Part shown: positions 18,062 through 26,526 of the stretch, in pieces | How the letters are laid out: every line of letters starts with the position of its first letter | How positions within the stretch are numbered: position 1 is the first letter of the stretch | Assembly (NCBI RefSeq): GCF_002563955.1 | Contig: NZ_PDJE01000001.1 | Coordinates: forward strand, 1,426,001 to 1,490,000 | Direction of reading: 5' to 3' | Origin: Paramicrobacterium agarici | Lineage (GTDB): Bacteria > Actinomycetota > Actinomycetes > Actinomycetales > Microbacteriaceae | Length of the DNA stretch: 64,000 nt | Position numbers and translations under genes: made by a program | The notes under the pieces: model-generated | Told to the model about the DNA's origin: nothing | What the model saw: the letters and a program-made list of their open reading frames with translations, nothing else | Database searches by the model: none

Positions 18062-18152
18062 GGTGACGTGTCCGAGCGGCCGAAGGTGCGACTCTCGAAA
18101 AGTCGTGTGGAGTAACCCTCCACCGTGGGTTCAAATCCCACCGTCACCGCCA
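18062..18152 (+). tRNA. tRNA-Ser (anticodon CGA)
   Basis: Class II tRNA with acceptor arms GGTGACG / CGTCACC, the D-arm sequence GTCCGAGCGG, anticodon stem CGACT / AGTCG around loop CTCGAAA (anticodon CGA, 18096-18098), a long variable arm (TGTGGAG...CCTCCAC) and T-loop GGGTTCAAATCCC. Discriminator G and an encoded CCA end it at 18152. Reads UCG serine codons. Confidence 0.97.
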
Positions 18153-18160
18153 AATGAAGC

Positions 18161-18203
18161 CCCCCGGAGATCTGCAGAAACACGCGGAACTTCGGGGGTT
18201 TTT
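18161..18203 (+). terminator. Rho-independent terminator after tRNA-Ser
   Basis: CCCCCGGAG pairs with CTTCGGGGG (one G-U) and is directly followed by TTTTTA, eight bases after the tRNA CCA end. It is the only terminator I found in the window with a proper U tract. Confidence 0.85.
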
Positions 18204-18278
18204 ATTCCTGGAGGCGATGGCTCCGCGACTTGACTTTGGCTCTGAGCAAGACTGAACGCAGAGCGCTCAGAACGATCG

Positions 18279-19181
18279 TTAAAGCCCTCCAAGCAGCTTG
18301 GTCTTCGCGTTCGCGAACTCTTCGTCCGAGAGAATTCCCTCTTTATGAAGATCAGCCAATTCGCGGAGCCGCTCGGCCAAGGTTGGAGTTGCTGTCACCT
18401 GCGTAGCTTCTGCCCTCGTAGCGACCGGCGTCTCGGTTTCTATCGCCTGTTCCAGCATCTTGCTGCCGTCGCCATCAGCTAGGACGGAAAGCCCGGCGGT
18501 TTCGAGGGCAATACCGACCTCGTTGTGCCCCTTATTGGCTCTAGATATGAACCCGTTGCTGCTCTCATTGGTAAGTGTATGAATAGCTGCGTCGGTAGCG
18601 ATCGTCAGGTAGGCTCGGCGACCTTCTGCGTTCGCCAAATGCGCAACGCCAGCAACGGCAATGCCTGGAACGCTCGCCTTCATCAATCCCTTACCTCCTT
18701 TGATAAGGGTCGTCATCGCCGAGCCGACAGCACCTTCCAACGCGGAGTTTGCGTTCGCGGACTTCTCTTCTGAAGGTTGCACGTACTTGATTGACCTCAG
18801 CTTCTCGTACGGCGTCTTCCGCTTGATCTCAGAGGGAGCCGTAGCGTTCCGGTCGCCAACGGCAACGCGAACGTATCCGCCTTCGTATACCTCGATGGTC
18901 GACGTTCCGAAGACCCCACTTGTTACGAGCGCACCAGCTGATTGTGCAGATTCGGAGTGCTTACGTTCCAGTTCTGCTTTCGTCGTCCGTCTCGCCGCTT
19001 GCTTGTCCCCAGCGACCTTTTTGAGCTTGGAGAATACGCCTTCCGGGTTCGGGATCGCATCAGTTTGACGTTCGACGCCACGATTCGGTTCTTGAACCAT
19101 GTCTGTCCACGCAGAGCCGTCCCAATACCGGGAGTCGCCATTCGTGTCCGGGTACCAGCCTGCTGGAGCCTGCGCATTCAT
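18279..19181 (-). CDS. DUF2510 / SHOCT domain protein
   Basis: About 300 residues. N-terminal DUF2510 motif APAGWYPDTNGDSRYWDGSAWT (split in known proteins around the WYPD and YWDG parts), a Lys-rich middle, a PH-like stretch (VYEGGYVRVAVGD...YEKLRSIKYVQ) with a glycine/alanine-rich hydrophobic insert, and a C-terminal SHOCT helix pair (LRELADLHKEGILSDEEFANAKTKLL). Such proteins may report on or bind membranes, but the role is unknown. I take the ATG nine codons inside the open frame, right before the DUF2510 motif. Base composition looks less GC-rich than the neighbours, and the gene sits beside a tRNA, which hints at acquisition. Confidence 0.8.
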   Translation of the reverse strand: MNAQAPAGWYPDTNGDSRYWDGSAWTDMVQEPNRGVERQTDAIPNPEGVFSKLKKVAGDKQAARRTTKAELERKHSESAQSAGALVTSGVFGTSTIEVYEGGYVRVAVGDRNATAPSEIKRKTPYEKLRSIKYVQPSEEKSANANSALEGAVGSAMTTLIKGGKGLMKASVPGIAVAGVAHLANAEGRRAYLTIATDAAIHTLTNESSNGFISRANKGHNEVGIALETAGLSVLADGDGSKMLEQAIETETPVATRAEATQVTATPTLAERLRELADLHKEGILSDEEFANAKTKLLGGL

Positions 19182-19354
19182 GAGTTCATATTGGCACGGT
19201 CTCATCATTCGCAGGCACTTTCGCTGCGGGACAGAGCAGAAGTGACCAGAACTGGGGATGTGTGGTGAACGAGGCGGTTCGAAGAGTCGGTGTGATCACA
19301 AGACAACGACGAGAGCTGCGCAGTGTGCTCAGGCGATCGAGCGCAGGGTGCCTG

Positions 19355-19723
19355 TTAGATACTGCGGAGCAGCTCCACGAACTCGTCGGCCATCGCGAGT
19401 TGGCGCGCGAGCTTGTCACGGCGCTCGACAGCATCCTCTATGTAAGTGTTTAAGAGGTCTCTCACCGTCGGATCGGGGTTCTTCGCCTCACGTGCATCGA
19501 CGATCTCGAGGAGCTCCGCCATCTGCTCAAGGCTGAATCCCAGCGGCTTCATCCTCCTGATGACGAGGAGCCGCGCAAGATCATCTTCGGAGTACAGCCG
19601 GAACCCGCCCTCAGAACGTCCTGACGCTCTGAGCAGCCCGATCTCGTCGTAGTGGCGGAGCGTTCGCAGCGACAGCTCACTGCGTTCAGCGAGTTCTCCG
19701 ATGTGCATCATGGTCTCGGTCAC
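19355..19723 (-). CDS. MerR-family transcriptional regulator
   Basis: 122 residues. N-terminal winged helix HIGELAERSELSLRTLRHYDEIGLLRASGRSEGGFRLYSEDDLARL is classic MerR, followed by RRMKPLGFSLEQM and a dimerisation helix. There is no cysteine-rich metal-binding tail, so this is probably not a metal sensor of the MerR/CueR type. GTG start at 19723 or ATG at 19711. It is divergent from the SulP transporter gene, with a perfect inverted repeat seven bases upstream of its own start, so it likely controls both genes. Confidence 0.92.
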   Translation of the reverse strand: MTETMMHIGELAERSELSLRTLRHYDEIGLLRASGRSEGGFRLYSEDDLARLLVIRRMKPLGFSLEQMAELLEIVDAREAKNPDPTVRDLLNTYIEDAVERRDKLARQLAMADEFVELLRSI

Positions 19724-19729
19724 ATATGA

Positions 19730-19755
19730 ACTCTACCCTCACGTTAGGGTAGAGT
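19730..19755. promoter_or_regulatory. MerR-type operator
   Basis: Perfect ten-base inverted repeat ACTCTACCCT / AGGGTAGAGT with a six-base centre (CACGTT). It lies in the 156-base divergent region between the MerR gene and the SulP gene, nearer the regulator. The arms and overall length fit MerR-family promoter dyads. Confidence 0.75.
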
Positions 19756-19879
19756 CTTTGCAGGAAGCTGGGAACCGCTGTTCCCCTTCACCTCGTCATC
19801 TCTGTTCTCGCACTCGTTCGCGAGACCGGCGCACCGTGGCGCCTCAAAGCCCTTCCGACAGTCCTCTCAAGGAGTCCCC

Positions 19880-21400
19880 ATGGCGATCGCGCCCTCATCC
19901 ATCGATGCCAACCGGTATCGCCCCGAACCGACCGTGCTTCAGGCGTTGCGCAGCCCGAAGCTTCTGACGCGAGAGGTGCTCGCCGGTCTCGTGGTCGGAC
20001 TCGCTCTGATTCCCGAAGCAATCTCGTTCTCGATCATCGCCGGCGTCGACCCGCGCGTCGGCCTGTTCTCGTCGTTCATCATGGCCGTCACGATCGCCTT
20101 CGTCGGGGGACGACCGGCCATGATCTCGGCAGCCACCGGCGCCGTCGCCCTCGTGATCGCTCCGGTGTCGCGCGAGTACGGGTTCGACTACTTCATCGCC
20201 ACGGTGATTTTGGCCGGAATCTTTCAGATCGTGCTCGGCGTACTGGGCGTTACCAAGCTCATGCGATTTATTCCGCGCAGTGTGATGATCGGATTCGTCA
20301 ACTCGCTCGCGATCCTGATCTTCATGGCTCAGCTGCCGCATCTCATCGGAGTGCCGTGGCTCGTGTACCCGCTCGTCGCCGTGGGCATTCTCATCATGGT
20401 GTTCATGCCGAAGCTCACGAAGGTGGTGCCCGCACCGCTCGTGGCCATTGTGCTCATCACGGCCGTGACGCTCGTGATGGCCCTCAACGTGCCGAACGTC
20501 GGAGACGAGGGCGAACTGCCCAAGAGCCTCCCCGAGCTGTTCATTCCGAACGTTCCTCTCACGTGGGAGACGTTCACGATCATCGCGCCGTTCTCGCTCG
20601 CGATGGCGGTGGTCGGGCTGCTGGAGTCTCTCATGACGGCGAAGTTCGTCGACGAGATCACCGACACGCATTCACGCAAGACTCGTGAAGCACTCGGGCA
20701 GGGCACCGCGAACGTGCTCTCGGGACTGTTCGGCGGAATGGGCGGCTGCGCGATGATCGGGCAGACCATGATCAACGTCAAGGCTTCCGGTGCTCGCACA
20801 CGCATTTCGACGTTCCTCGCGGGTACCTTCCTGCTGATCCTCGTCGTCGTGCTCGGCGACATCGTCGGGCTGATCCCCATGGCGGCACTCGTCGCCGTGA
20901 TGATCATGGTGTCGGTGGGAACATTCGACTGGCACAGCATCCGACCCGCCACTCTCAAGCGGATGCCGCTAGGTGAAACTCTCGTGATGCTGGCAACGGT
21001 CGCCGTCGTCGTCGCAACGAGCAACCTCGCGATCGGCGTCGTGCTCGGAGTGATCGTTGCAGCGCTGGTATTCGCCCGCCGCGTCGCACACTTCGCCACG
21101 GTAGAGCGCAGCATCGACGATGCCGCAAGAGTTCCGACGGCGAATTACCGTGTGAACGGCGAGCTGTTCTTCGCCTCGAGCAACGACCTCACGACGCAGT
21201 TCGAGTATGCCGATGACCCTGACCGGGTGGTCATCGATATGTCGGGATCGCACATCTGGGATGCCTCGACCGTCGCTGCTCTTGATTCCATCACGACGAA
21301 GTACGAACGCCACGGCAAGCGCGTCGTGATCGAGGGTCTCAACGAGGCAAGCTCGCGCATGCACCAGCGCCTGGCAGGCAAGCTCGGCGGCGGGCACTGA
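19880..21400 (+). CDS. SulP-family anion transporter with STAS domain
   Basis: 506-residue membrane protein of the SLC26/SulP family. About eleven to twelve hydrophobic segments, starting with LAGLVVGLALIPEAISFSIIAGVDPRVGL, the conserved SulP signature, plus GLFGGMGGCAMIGQTMINVKASG. The C-terminal 110 residues form a STAS domain (RVVIDMSGSHIWDASTVAALDSI). Substrates in the family include sulfate, bicarbonate and other anions, and cannot be told here. Adjacent to a MerR regulator with an operator between them. Confidence 0.92.
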   Translation: MAIAPSSIDANRYRPEPTVLQALRSPKLLTREVLAGLVVGLALIPEAISFSIIAGVDPRVGLFSSFIMAVTIAFVGGRPAMISAATGAVALVIAPVSREYGFDYFIATVILAGIFQIVLGVLGVTKLMRFIPRSVMIGFVNSLAILIFMAQLPHLIGVPWLVYPLVAVGILIMVFMPKLTKVVPAPLVAIVLITAVTLVMALNVPNVGDEGELPKSLPELFIPNVPLTWETFTIIAPFSLAMAVVGLLESLMTAKFVDEITDTHSRKTREALGQGTANVLSGLFGGMGGCAMIGQTMINVKASGARTRISTFLAGTFLLILVVVLGDIVGLIPMAALVAVMIMVSVGTFDWHSIRPATLKRMPLGETLVMLATVAVVVATSNLAIGVVLGVIVAALVFARRVAHFATVERSIDDAARVPTANYRVNGELFFASSNDLTTQFEYADDPDRVVIDMSGSHIWDASTVAALDSITTKYERHGKRVVIEGLNEASSRMHQRLAGKLGGGH

Positions 21401-21608
21401 GCGCTGAACGCCCACGTGGTCGAGGCTCCACGCAGGCCCACCCCTCGAATGCGGGGTTGACGAAAGCTCATGTTCTCGGGGAGCGTGGACTCGTGATGAG
21501 TTTCCCCCTTCTTGTCACGCAGACGCGTTGCTGAGTTCAGCCGTGGATGCGCTGGCGGAGGTCATGCGACTTCACATCCCGATTCACAGCATCTCTGCAA
21601 TCGCAGAG

Positions 21609-21651
21609 CCGTGTCTCCTCCCGCGTCGGCCCGACGCGGGAGGAGACACGG
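21609..21651. terminator. Perfect 20-bp hairpin
   Basis: Twenty-base perfect stem CCGTGTCTCCTCCCGCGTCG / CGACGCGGGAGGAGACACGG with a three-base loop. It lies 2 bases beyond the end of the GIY-YIG gene (minus strand) and about 210 after the SulP stop, so it can terminate both convergent genes. The remaining bases of this 250-base gap show nothing else. Confidence 0.75.
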
Positions 21652-21653
21652 TT

Positions 21654-22097
21654 TCATCGCGCGCTCAGCGCTTTGCTCACCCAGCGCGCGTAAGCATGCC
21701 ACGGATCGCCGGCAGCCGAGAGTGCCGCGGCGTGCTCGAGGATCACAGTGTCGGCGCGAAACCACTCGCCACCCTCGCGCAGGTGAGCGAACTGCATGTG
21801 ACGCCGCCGCTCGACGTCCCGTCCACCGGGCTCGAACGCGAGAAGCTCGTTGTGCCACAGCGCTCTGAGGCGCTGGCGAGGCTTGTGTGACGTGCCGATC
21901 TTCACGCGGTCGGCATAGCGAATGTAATAGACGACGTCAACGCGGGGGAGCGGAAGCTCAGGGTCGGGAACGTCGCCAACTCGCCATGAGCAGATGCCGC
22001 AATGCCATCCGTTCGACCGGCGCACGCCGACCGCCGATCCACACAGCAGGCACGGACCCGGCATGGCGCCCTGTACGCTGTTTCCCTCTGTCGCCAC
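21654..22097 (-). CDS. GIY-YIG/T5orf172-like nuclease-domain protein
   Basis: 147 residues. Residues 14-37 form a zinc-ribbon-like CLLC...CGIC pair. Residues 55-135 carry a T5orf172/MUG113-type GIY-YIG core: VVYYIRYADRVKIGTSHKPRQRLRAL, then ELLAFEPGGRDVERRRHMQFAHLR..GEWFR. Similar small proteins occur in actinobacterial and phage genomes and are uncharacterised. GTG start. Whether it cuts DNA is unknown. Confidence 0.75.
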   Translation of the reverse strand: MATEGNSVQGAMPGPCLLCGSAVGVRRSNGWHCGICSWRVGDVPDPELPLPRVDVVYYIRYADRVKIGTSHKPRQRLRALWHNELLAFEPGGRDVERRRHMQFAHLREGGEWFRADTVILEHAAALSAAGDPWHAYARWVSKALSAR

Positions 22098-22167
22098 GAG
22101 ATCAGACTAACCGGCACCGCTGACAGGGAAGCGCCGGGTGGTCTCGGGCAGGATGCGCAACGAGTAG

Positions 22168-22686
22168 TCAGCCGTGCCGCAGATGCGAGAGGACAAGTCC
22201 GATCGGGATGCTGACGACGATGACGATCAGCACAAAACGGAACGTCCACAGAGGCCAGGTCGCACGCGTTCGTGTTCCCGTGCGCACGGCGAGCGCGAAC
22301 ACGACGAGCGTGAGAACGAGGATGGCGCCGCCCACGTCGACGACCCACGGAGTCTCGACCAGGGTTCCGCCGAGTACGGCGAGGCTTCCCAGCATCCACC
22401 CGCTGATCTCAATGGCGGCCGTGCGCCCCGTGACGCGCTCGGTCAGGAGCGACTGCGTGACACCGAAGAAGATCAGCGCGACGCCTACGATGAGCACGAT
22501 GTATGCGGAAGCCCACGAGCCGTGCTCGAGATTCAGGGGCGAGGTGACCGCGGCGATGAGGCCGCCGACGATGATCGCGATCGTGCCGACCCAGAGAAAC
22601 GGAATGCTGCTGCGGCGAATGGCGAGGATGCTGTCGCCCGACGCATCCCTCGGCTCGCGACGGTCGCCGCCGCCGGAACTGCTCAT
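22168..22686 (-). CDS. Hypothetical membrane protein
   Basis: 172 residues with five hydrophobic segments (for example IPFLWVGTIAIIVGGLIAAV and YIVLIVGVALIFFGVTQSLL) after a 25-residue hydrophilic, Gly/Arg/Asp-rich N terminus. No family recognised. Its ATG overlaps the stop of the upstream DUF2249 gene by four bases, so the two are translationally coupled. Confidence 0.75.
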   Translation of the reverse strand: MSSSGGGDRREPRDASGDSILAIRRSSIPFLWVGTIAIIVGGLIAAVTSPLNLEHGSWASAYIVLIVGVALIFFGVTQSLLTERVTGRTAAIEISGWMLGSLAVLGGTLVETPWVVDVGGAILVLTLVVFALAVRTGTRTRATWPLWTFRFVLIVIVVSIPIGLVLSHLRHG

Positions 22687-22991
22687 TCTGCCGTGGCGCG
22701 GCGCACGAACTTGATGCGCCAGCGTTCGGGCCCCTCGTCGAGGTACGTGATCTCGAAAGCTTCGGGATGCTTGCGCTCCAACTGCGCGAGAAGCGGGAAT
22801 GGGTTGTGCGTGGCCGAGATGATCATGCCGGCGTGCGGCGCGAGGCTCTCGAGGGCGCCGAAGATCGCCGCGTGCCGCACGGCGTGGGGAATCGTCTGAA
22901 CGTCGAGCTCCGGAAGCGCCTCATCAGCTTCCCCGCACGCGCAGGAGTGGCCGTGAGAATCCGCGGAGTTGAGAGAGATGGGCTGCTTCAT
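22683..22991 (-). CDS. DUF2249 protein
   Basis: 102-residue protein. CACGEADEALPELDVQTIPHAVRHAAIFGALESL...GMIISATHNPFPLLAQLERKHPEAFEITYLDEGPERWRIKF is the DUF2249 pattern: a TusA-like fold with the conserved H-x-P-x-P-L region and a C-terminal W-x-x-K/R-F. The N-terminal HSCACGE adds possible metal or redox ligands. DUF2249 proteins are often linked to nitrogen-oxide or redox metabolism, but none of those genes is next to it here. Confidence 0.85.
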   Translation of the reverse strand: MKQPISLNSADSHGHSCACGEADEALPELDVQTIPHAVRHAAIFGALESLAPHAGMIISATHNPFPLLAQLERKHPEAFEITYLDEGPERWRIKFVRRATAE

Positions 22992-23063
22992 ACTCTCGAA
23001 CGTAGCACCGAGACCGCAGGGCTAGGGTCGTGCGACGGTTACTCGCCCGCCCGGCCGCTCATA

Positions 23064-23489
23064 TCAGCATCCGTCATCGTCATCGTCTCTGGACCAGGCG
23101 ATCGCTATCAGCTCGCGCAGCACCGCCTCATCAATGTCGTCGAGCGTCTTGACATAGACGCAGCCGGCGCCCTCCGTGTACGTTCCGAGCTTCGGCAGCA
23201 GCGCGGCTCCTGCGGGGAGGTCCTTCAGGCCGTAGAGCGACAGTGACGCTTTGCGGGGCGAGAACCCCACCTTGGGCCAGTCGCCGTGGGTGCGCGCGTT
23301 GGCAGGGGAGACGTAGTGGAAGCTGCCGTACCCGACGATCGACGGGCCCCACAGAACGGGCTCAACGCCCGTGACGTCGCGCATAATCTCGTCGAGGCGG
23401 TGGCCGTCGGTTCGACGGCGTGCCGGCGTCGCACTGTCGATGAAATCGGTGACGGATGCGTCGGTGGGGCGGGTCTTCTGCTCAGACAT
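23064..23489 (-). CDS. DUF1801-type protein
   Basis: 141 residues. TDASVTDFIDSA...RRTDGHRLDEIMRDVTGVEPVLWGPSIVGYGSFHYVSP...WPKVGFSPRKASLSLYGL matches the DUF1801 pattern (variant with the GFSPRK segment). It ends in an Asp-run DDDDDGC. Function unknown. Divergent from the HAD-family gene with 36 bases between starts. Confidence 0.85.
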   Translation of the reverse strand: MSEQKTRPTDASVTDFIDSATPARRRTDGHRLDEIMRDVTGVEPVLWGPSIVGYGSFHYVSPANARTHGDWPKVGFSPRKASLSLYGLKDLPAGAALLPKLGTYTEGAGCVYVKTLDDIDEAVLRELIAIAWSRDDDDDGC

Positions 23490-23525
23490 GCTTCAGCATA
23501 ACTCCCGGCCTCATAGACTGGCGCA

Positions 23526-24473
23526 GTGACTGACGCTTCTCCTGACTTCGAGACCGACGCTGCTCGTGATTCCGTGACGGATGCCCGACCGCCGCTCGGC
23601 CTGCTTCTTGACGTGGATGGCCCGATCGCCAGCCCCGAGACCCGCTCCATCGCGGTTCCGAGCATTGCGCCCGACCTCGCCGCGTTGGCGAACGCGGGCG
23701 TTCCCATCGCGTTCAACACCGGCCGTTCCGACGCGTTCCTGCGTGAGCAGGTGGTGCCGCCGCTTCTCGAGGCCGGGCTGTCACGCGACGCCCTCGTCTG
23801 GGGTGTGTGTGAGAAGGGTGCTGTCTGGATGCAGATCACCGCGGACGGCGCGGGTGACGTCACGGTCGACGAAGAGCTGGCGATGCCCGACGTCGTCGCG
23901 CGCGACGTCGATGACCTCGTCAAGCGTGAGTACTCCGACCTGGTGTTCTTCGACGACACGAAGCGCGCAATGGTCTCGGTTGAGCAGAATACGAACATCT
24001 CGAACGAGAGCTACCTCGAACGGCAGGGAGAGTTCGACGAGAAGGTCGCTGAGATTCTGACGCGCCACTGGCTCGGATTCGAGCGCGAGGGCGAGAAGAC
24101 GCCGGATACTTCCGGCAGCATCCGCTATCGCATCGACCCCACCATCATCTCGACGGACATCGAGTCGATTCGCGTGGGCAAAGATCTGGGCGCAGAACTC
24201 GTGATGAAATTTTTGACGGATGCTGGTGTGGCGGTGCCGCGGCGGTGGCGCACGCTTGGCGACTCACGCACCGACTACGCGATGGCGGACTGGCTGCACG
24301 AGCGAGGCTTTGACGTCGTACATGTTGACGTGAGGCCGAACGACGGAGTGCTTGACAAGCCCTACCCCGTCAGGCACCACGACTCGCTCATTCACGACGA
24401 GGCGGGTGCCGAATATCTCGCGCGCTGGGTGCAGATGGTTCACGGCGAGGCATCGGACGACGCCGACGTCTGA
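23526..24473 (+). CDS. HAD-superfamily hydrolase
   Basis: 315-residue phosphatase-like protein. HAD motif I is LLLDVDGPIAS (nucleophile Asp and DxD), followed by a Cof-like arrangement: IAFNTGRSDAF (motif II), KFL/LGAELVMKFL and TLGDSRTDYAMADWL (motif IV). The insert between motifs II and III is large, as in C2-cap HADs that act on sugar phosphates. The tail places RYRIDPTIISTDIES before the motif III Lys. GTG start at 23526. Substrate unknown. Confidence 0.85.
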   Translation: MTDASPDFETDAARDSVTDARPPLGLLLDVDGPIASPETRSIAVPSIAPDLAALANAGVPIAFNTGRSDAFLREQVVPPLLEAGLSRDALVWGVCEKGAVWMQITADGAGDVTVDEELAMPDVVARDVDDLVKREYSDLVFFDDTKRAMVSVEQNTNISNESYLERQGEFDEKVAEILTRHWLGFEREGEKTPDTSGSIRYRIDPTIISTDIESIRVGKDLGAELVMKFLTDAGVAVPRRWRTLGDSRTDYAMADWLHERGFDVVHVDVRPNDGVLDKPYPVRHHDSLIHDEAGAEYLARWVQMVHGEASDDADV

Positions 24474-24626
24474 AGCACGCCGCGCATCGTGCGCATCGTG
24501 ACAACGCGAATGCATGCGTCCGCGCATCGGAAACGGATACGCACTCGCTGCCAGGCTGTCGCCCGCGACGATCCTGGCGCAGCACGCGCGAGGAGCGTAG
24601 AGTGGCGGCCAGCTGCAGAGTGAGGT

Positions 24627-25505
24627 ATGACCATGAGCGTCCTCCGATCCGGTGAGCTGCTGATTCCATCGAGCGATGCTCACATCTGTGCCGAGGCATT
24701 CGGGCGGCCAGAAGACCCGGCGATTCTGCTCATCGGCGGGGCGGCGTCATCGATGGACTCCTGGGACGACGACTTCTGCGATCGCCTGGCCGCGGCCCAG
24801 CGATATGTGGTCCGCTATGACTTGCGCGATACGGGCCGCTCGACGCATTCCCCGGCGGGAAAACCTGGCTACTCCGGCTCGGATCTCGCCTCAGATGTGC
24901 TTGCCGTGCTTGACGGATTCGATGTGCGCGCAGCGTGTCTGTTCGGAGTGTCGATGGGCGGCGCCATCGCGCAGGTCGTCGCGGCGGAGCATCCCGAACG
25001 GGTCTCCAGTCTGGTGCTGCAATCGACCACGCCGGCCCTTGCTCGCGGCGATGACGCGCTGCCGCTTCCGCCGATGGACTCGAGCCTTGGCGAGTATTTC
25101 GCGTCTGAGGACCAGCCAGATTGGTCCAACAGGGATGCCGCGATCGAGGCGCTGGTGAACGGGGAGCGTCCTTTCGCAGGCAGCGCGTATCGTGACGATG
25201 AACGGCAGCGGCGCATTGCGGCACGATCGTACGATCGCACCGCCGATATGGCCGCGATGCAGACGAACCACTGGCTTGTGGGCGGTGACGCGGTCTCCGA
25301 GAAGAAAATGACCGACATCGTCGCTCCCACGCTCGTGTTTCATGGCACAGCGGATCCGTTGTTTCCGTACGGGCACGGCGAGGCGCTGGCCGAGGAGATT
25401 CAGGGAGCGAAGCTCGTGCCGCTGCCGGGTATGGGGCACCAATTTGCGCCCGAGGCGCTCTGGGACCTCGTCATCGCTGAGGTCGTTGCGCACACCGCAG
25501 GTTGA
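24627..25505 (+). CDS. Alpha/beta hydrolase
   Basis: 292-residue alpha/beta-fold hydrolase. Oxyanion region ILLIGGAASSMDSWDD, nucleophile elbow LFGVSMGGAIAQ (Ser near 109), acid Asp in VFHGTADPLFP and His in GMGHQFAPE. It resembles the RdmC/DhaA-like group of esterases. The first ATG (24627) is very close to GAGGT; an ATG two codons later has better spacing and may be the real start. Substrate unknown. Confidence 0.88.
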   Translation: MTMSVLRSGELLIPSSDAHICAEAFGRPEDPAILLIGGAASSMDSWDDDFCDRLAAAQRYVVRYDLRDTGRSTHSPAGKPGYSGSDLASDVLAVLDGFDVRAACLFGVSMGGAIAQVVAAEHPERVSSLVLQSTTPALARGDDALPLPPMDSSLGEYFASEDQPDWSNRDAAIEALVNGERPFAGSAYRDDERQRRIAARSYDRTADMAAMQTNHWLVGGDAVSEKKMTDIVAPTLVFHGTADPLFPYGHGEALAEEIQGAKLVPLPGMGHQFAPEALWDLVIAEVVAHTAG

Positions 25506-25521
25506 GGGTGGGCCTCGTGCA

Positions 25522-26490
25522 CTATCGGTCGCCGGCAGTGCCGAGCAGTGTGCTGACGAAGACGCTCGCGGCGGCGTCGCCGTCGACGGTCAGCGCGACA
25601 TCACTGCGCACGGTCGGCGTCATGAGATCGTGCTCCTCGGCCTCGCCCCCGCGCAGTCGTCTGTCGACGACCGTCTGACCCCGGCAGAACCCGTGCGACA
25701 GCTCAACGTCGACAGGCCACGTTTCGACGCCGAACAGCTCGGGTGCGACGAGGAACACAGCGGCACCCGCGTCACCGAGCTTCGCGCCCGAGGCGATATC
25801 GGCGGGAAGGTCGGCAAGCGTGAGCTGGTAGTCGAGGAGCTCGGCCGCAAGGCGCGTGCGTCGGCACGCAGCATCCCGAAGCTCTCTGATCTGGCCCTCA
25901 GACGCGACCACCCGGTTGAAGACATCGAGCGGATACAGAGTCGTCTGCACATCAGACGAGAGAACGATCTGCGCTGCTTCGGGGTCGTGCCAGACGTTGA
26001 ACTCGGCCACAGCGCTTGCGTTGCCGATACCTGCGGTGCCGCCCATCACGACGATGCGCTCGAGTTGTGCCGCGACCTTCGGGTAGAGGCGCAGAAACAG
26101 GGCGATGTTCGTCATGGGCGCGAGACTCAGCAGCGTGACCGGGTGGGCGCTTGCCTCGATCTCGCGGCGTAGGAGCTCGACGGCGTGAACCGGCTCTGCC
26201 GTACGTTGAGACGCATCGAGCAGCAGATTTCCGACGCCGTTAGCGCCGTGATAGCTGCCCGCGTCGCGCGCCTGCTCGATGAGAGGGCGGTCGGCGCCGG
26301 CAGCAACGGGGGCTTCGCTGCCGGCAGCCGCGAGCACGTCAAGAGTGTTCTGCGTGACCTGGCTGAGGCTTGCGTTGCCCGCCACGCACGTCACGGCGCG
26401 AAGGTCGATATCGGGATGTGCGGCGAGAAACAGCAGGGCGAGGGCATCGTCCACGCCGGTATCGACGTCGGCGATCACGGAAATGGGCAT
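25522..26490 (-). CDS. Inosine-uridine-type nucleoside hydrolase
   Basis: 322-residue IUNH-family enzyme that cleaves ribonucleosides to base and ribose. The N-terminal calcium-binding motif DVDTGVDDALAL is characteristic, with MTNIALFLRLYP, VVMGGTAGIGN, AEFNVWHDPEAAQIVL and VELSHGFCRGQTVVD (the C-terminal His/Asp region) all as expected. ATG at 26490. It faces the alpha/beta hydrolase gene tail to tail with 16 bases between them. It may serve nucleoside salvage with the secreted nuclease/nucleotidase at 6-11 kb. Confidence 0.93.
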   Translation of the reverse strand: MPISVIADVDTGVDDALALLFLAAHPDIDLRAVTCVAGNASLSQVTQNTLDVLAAAGSEAPVAAGADRPLIEQARDAGSYHGANGVGNLLLDASQRTAEPVHAVELLRREIEASAHPVTLLSLAPMTNIALFLRLYPKVAAQLERIVVMGGTAGIGNASAVAEFNVWHDPEAAQIVLSSDVQTTLYPLDVFNRVVASEGQIRELRDAACRRTRLAAELLDYQLTLADLPADIASGAKLGDAGAAVFLVAPELFGVETWPVDVELSHGFCRGQTVVDRRLRGGEAEEHDLMTPTVRSDVALTVDGDAAASVFVSTLLGTAGDR

Positions 26491-26526
26491 AGCCTCTATT
26501 CTTGTTCATGCATTCGCACGACGGCC

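Noticed and set aside
18131..18278. Integration att repeat at the tRNA-Ser 3' end
   Set aside because: I found no second copy of the 3' end of the tRNA within the window and no integrase, so no att sites are claimed.
19182..19354. Small open frames between the DUF2510 and MerR genes
   Set aside because: They overlap the MerR gene antisense and lack ribosome sites.
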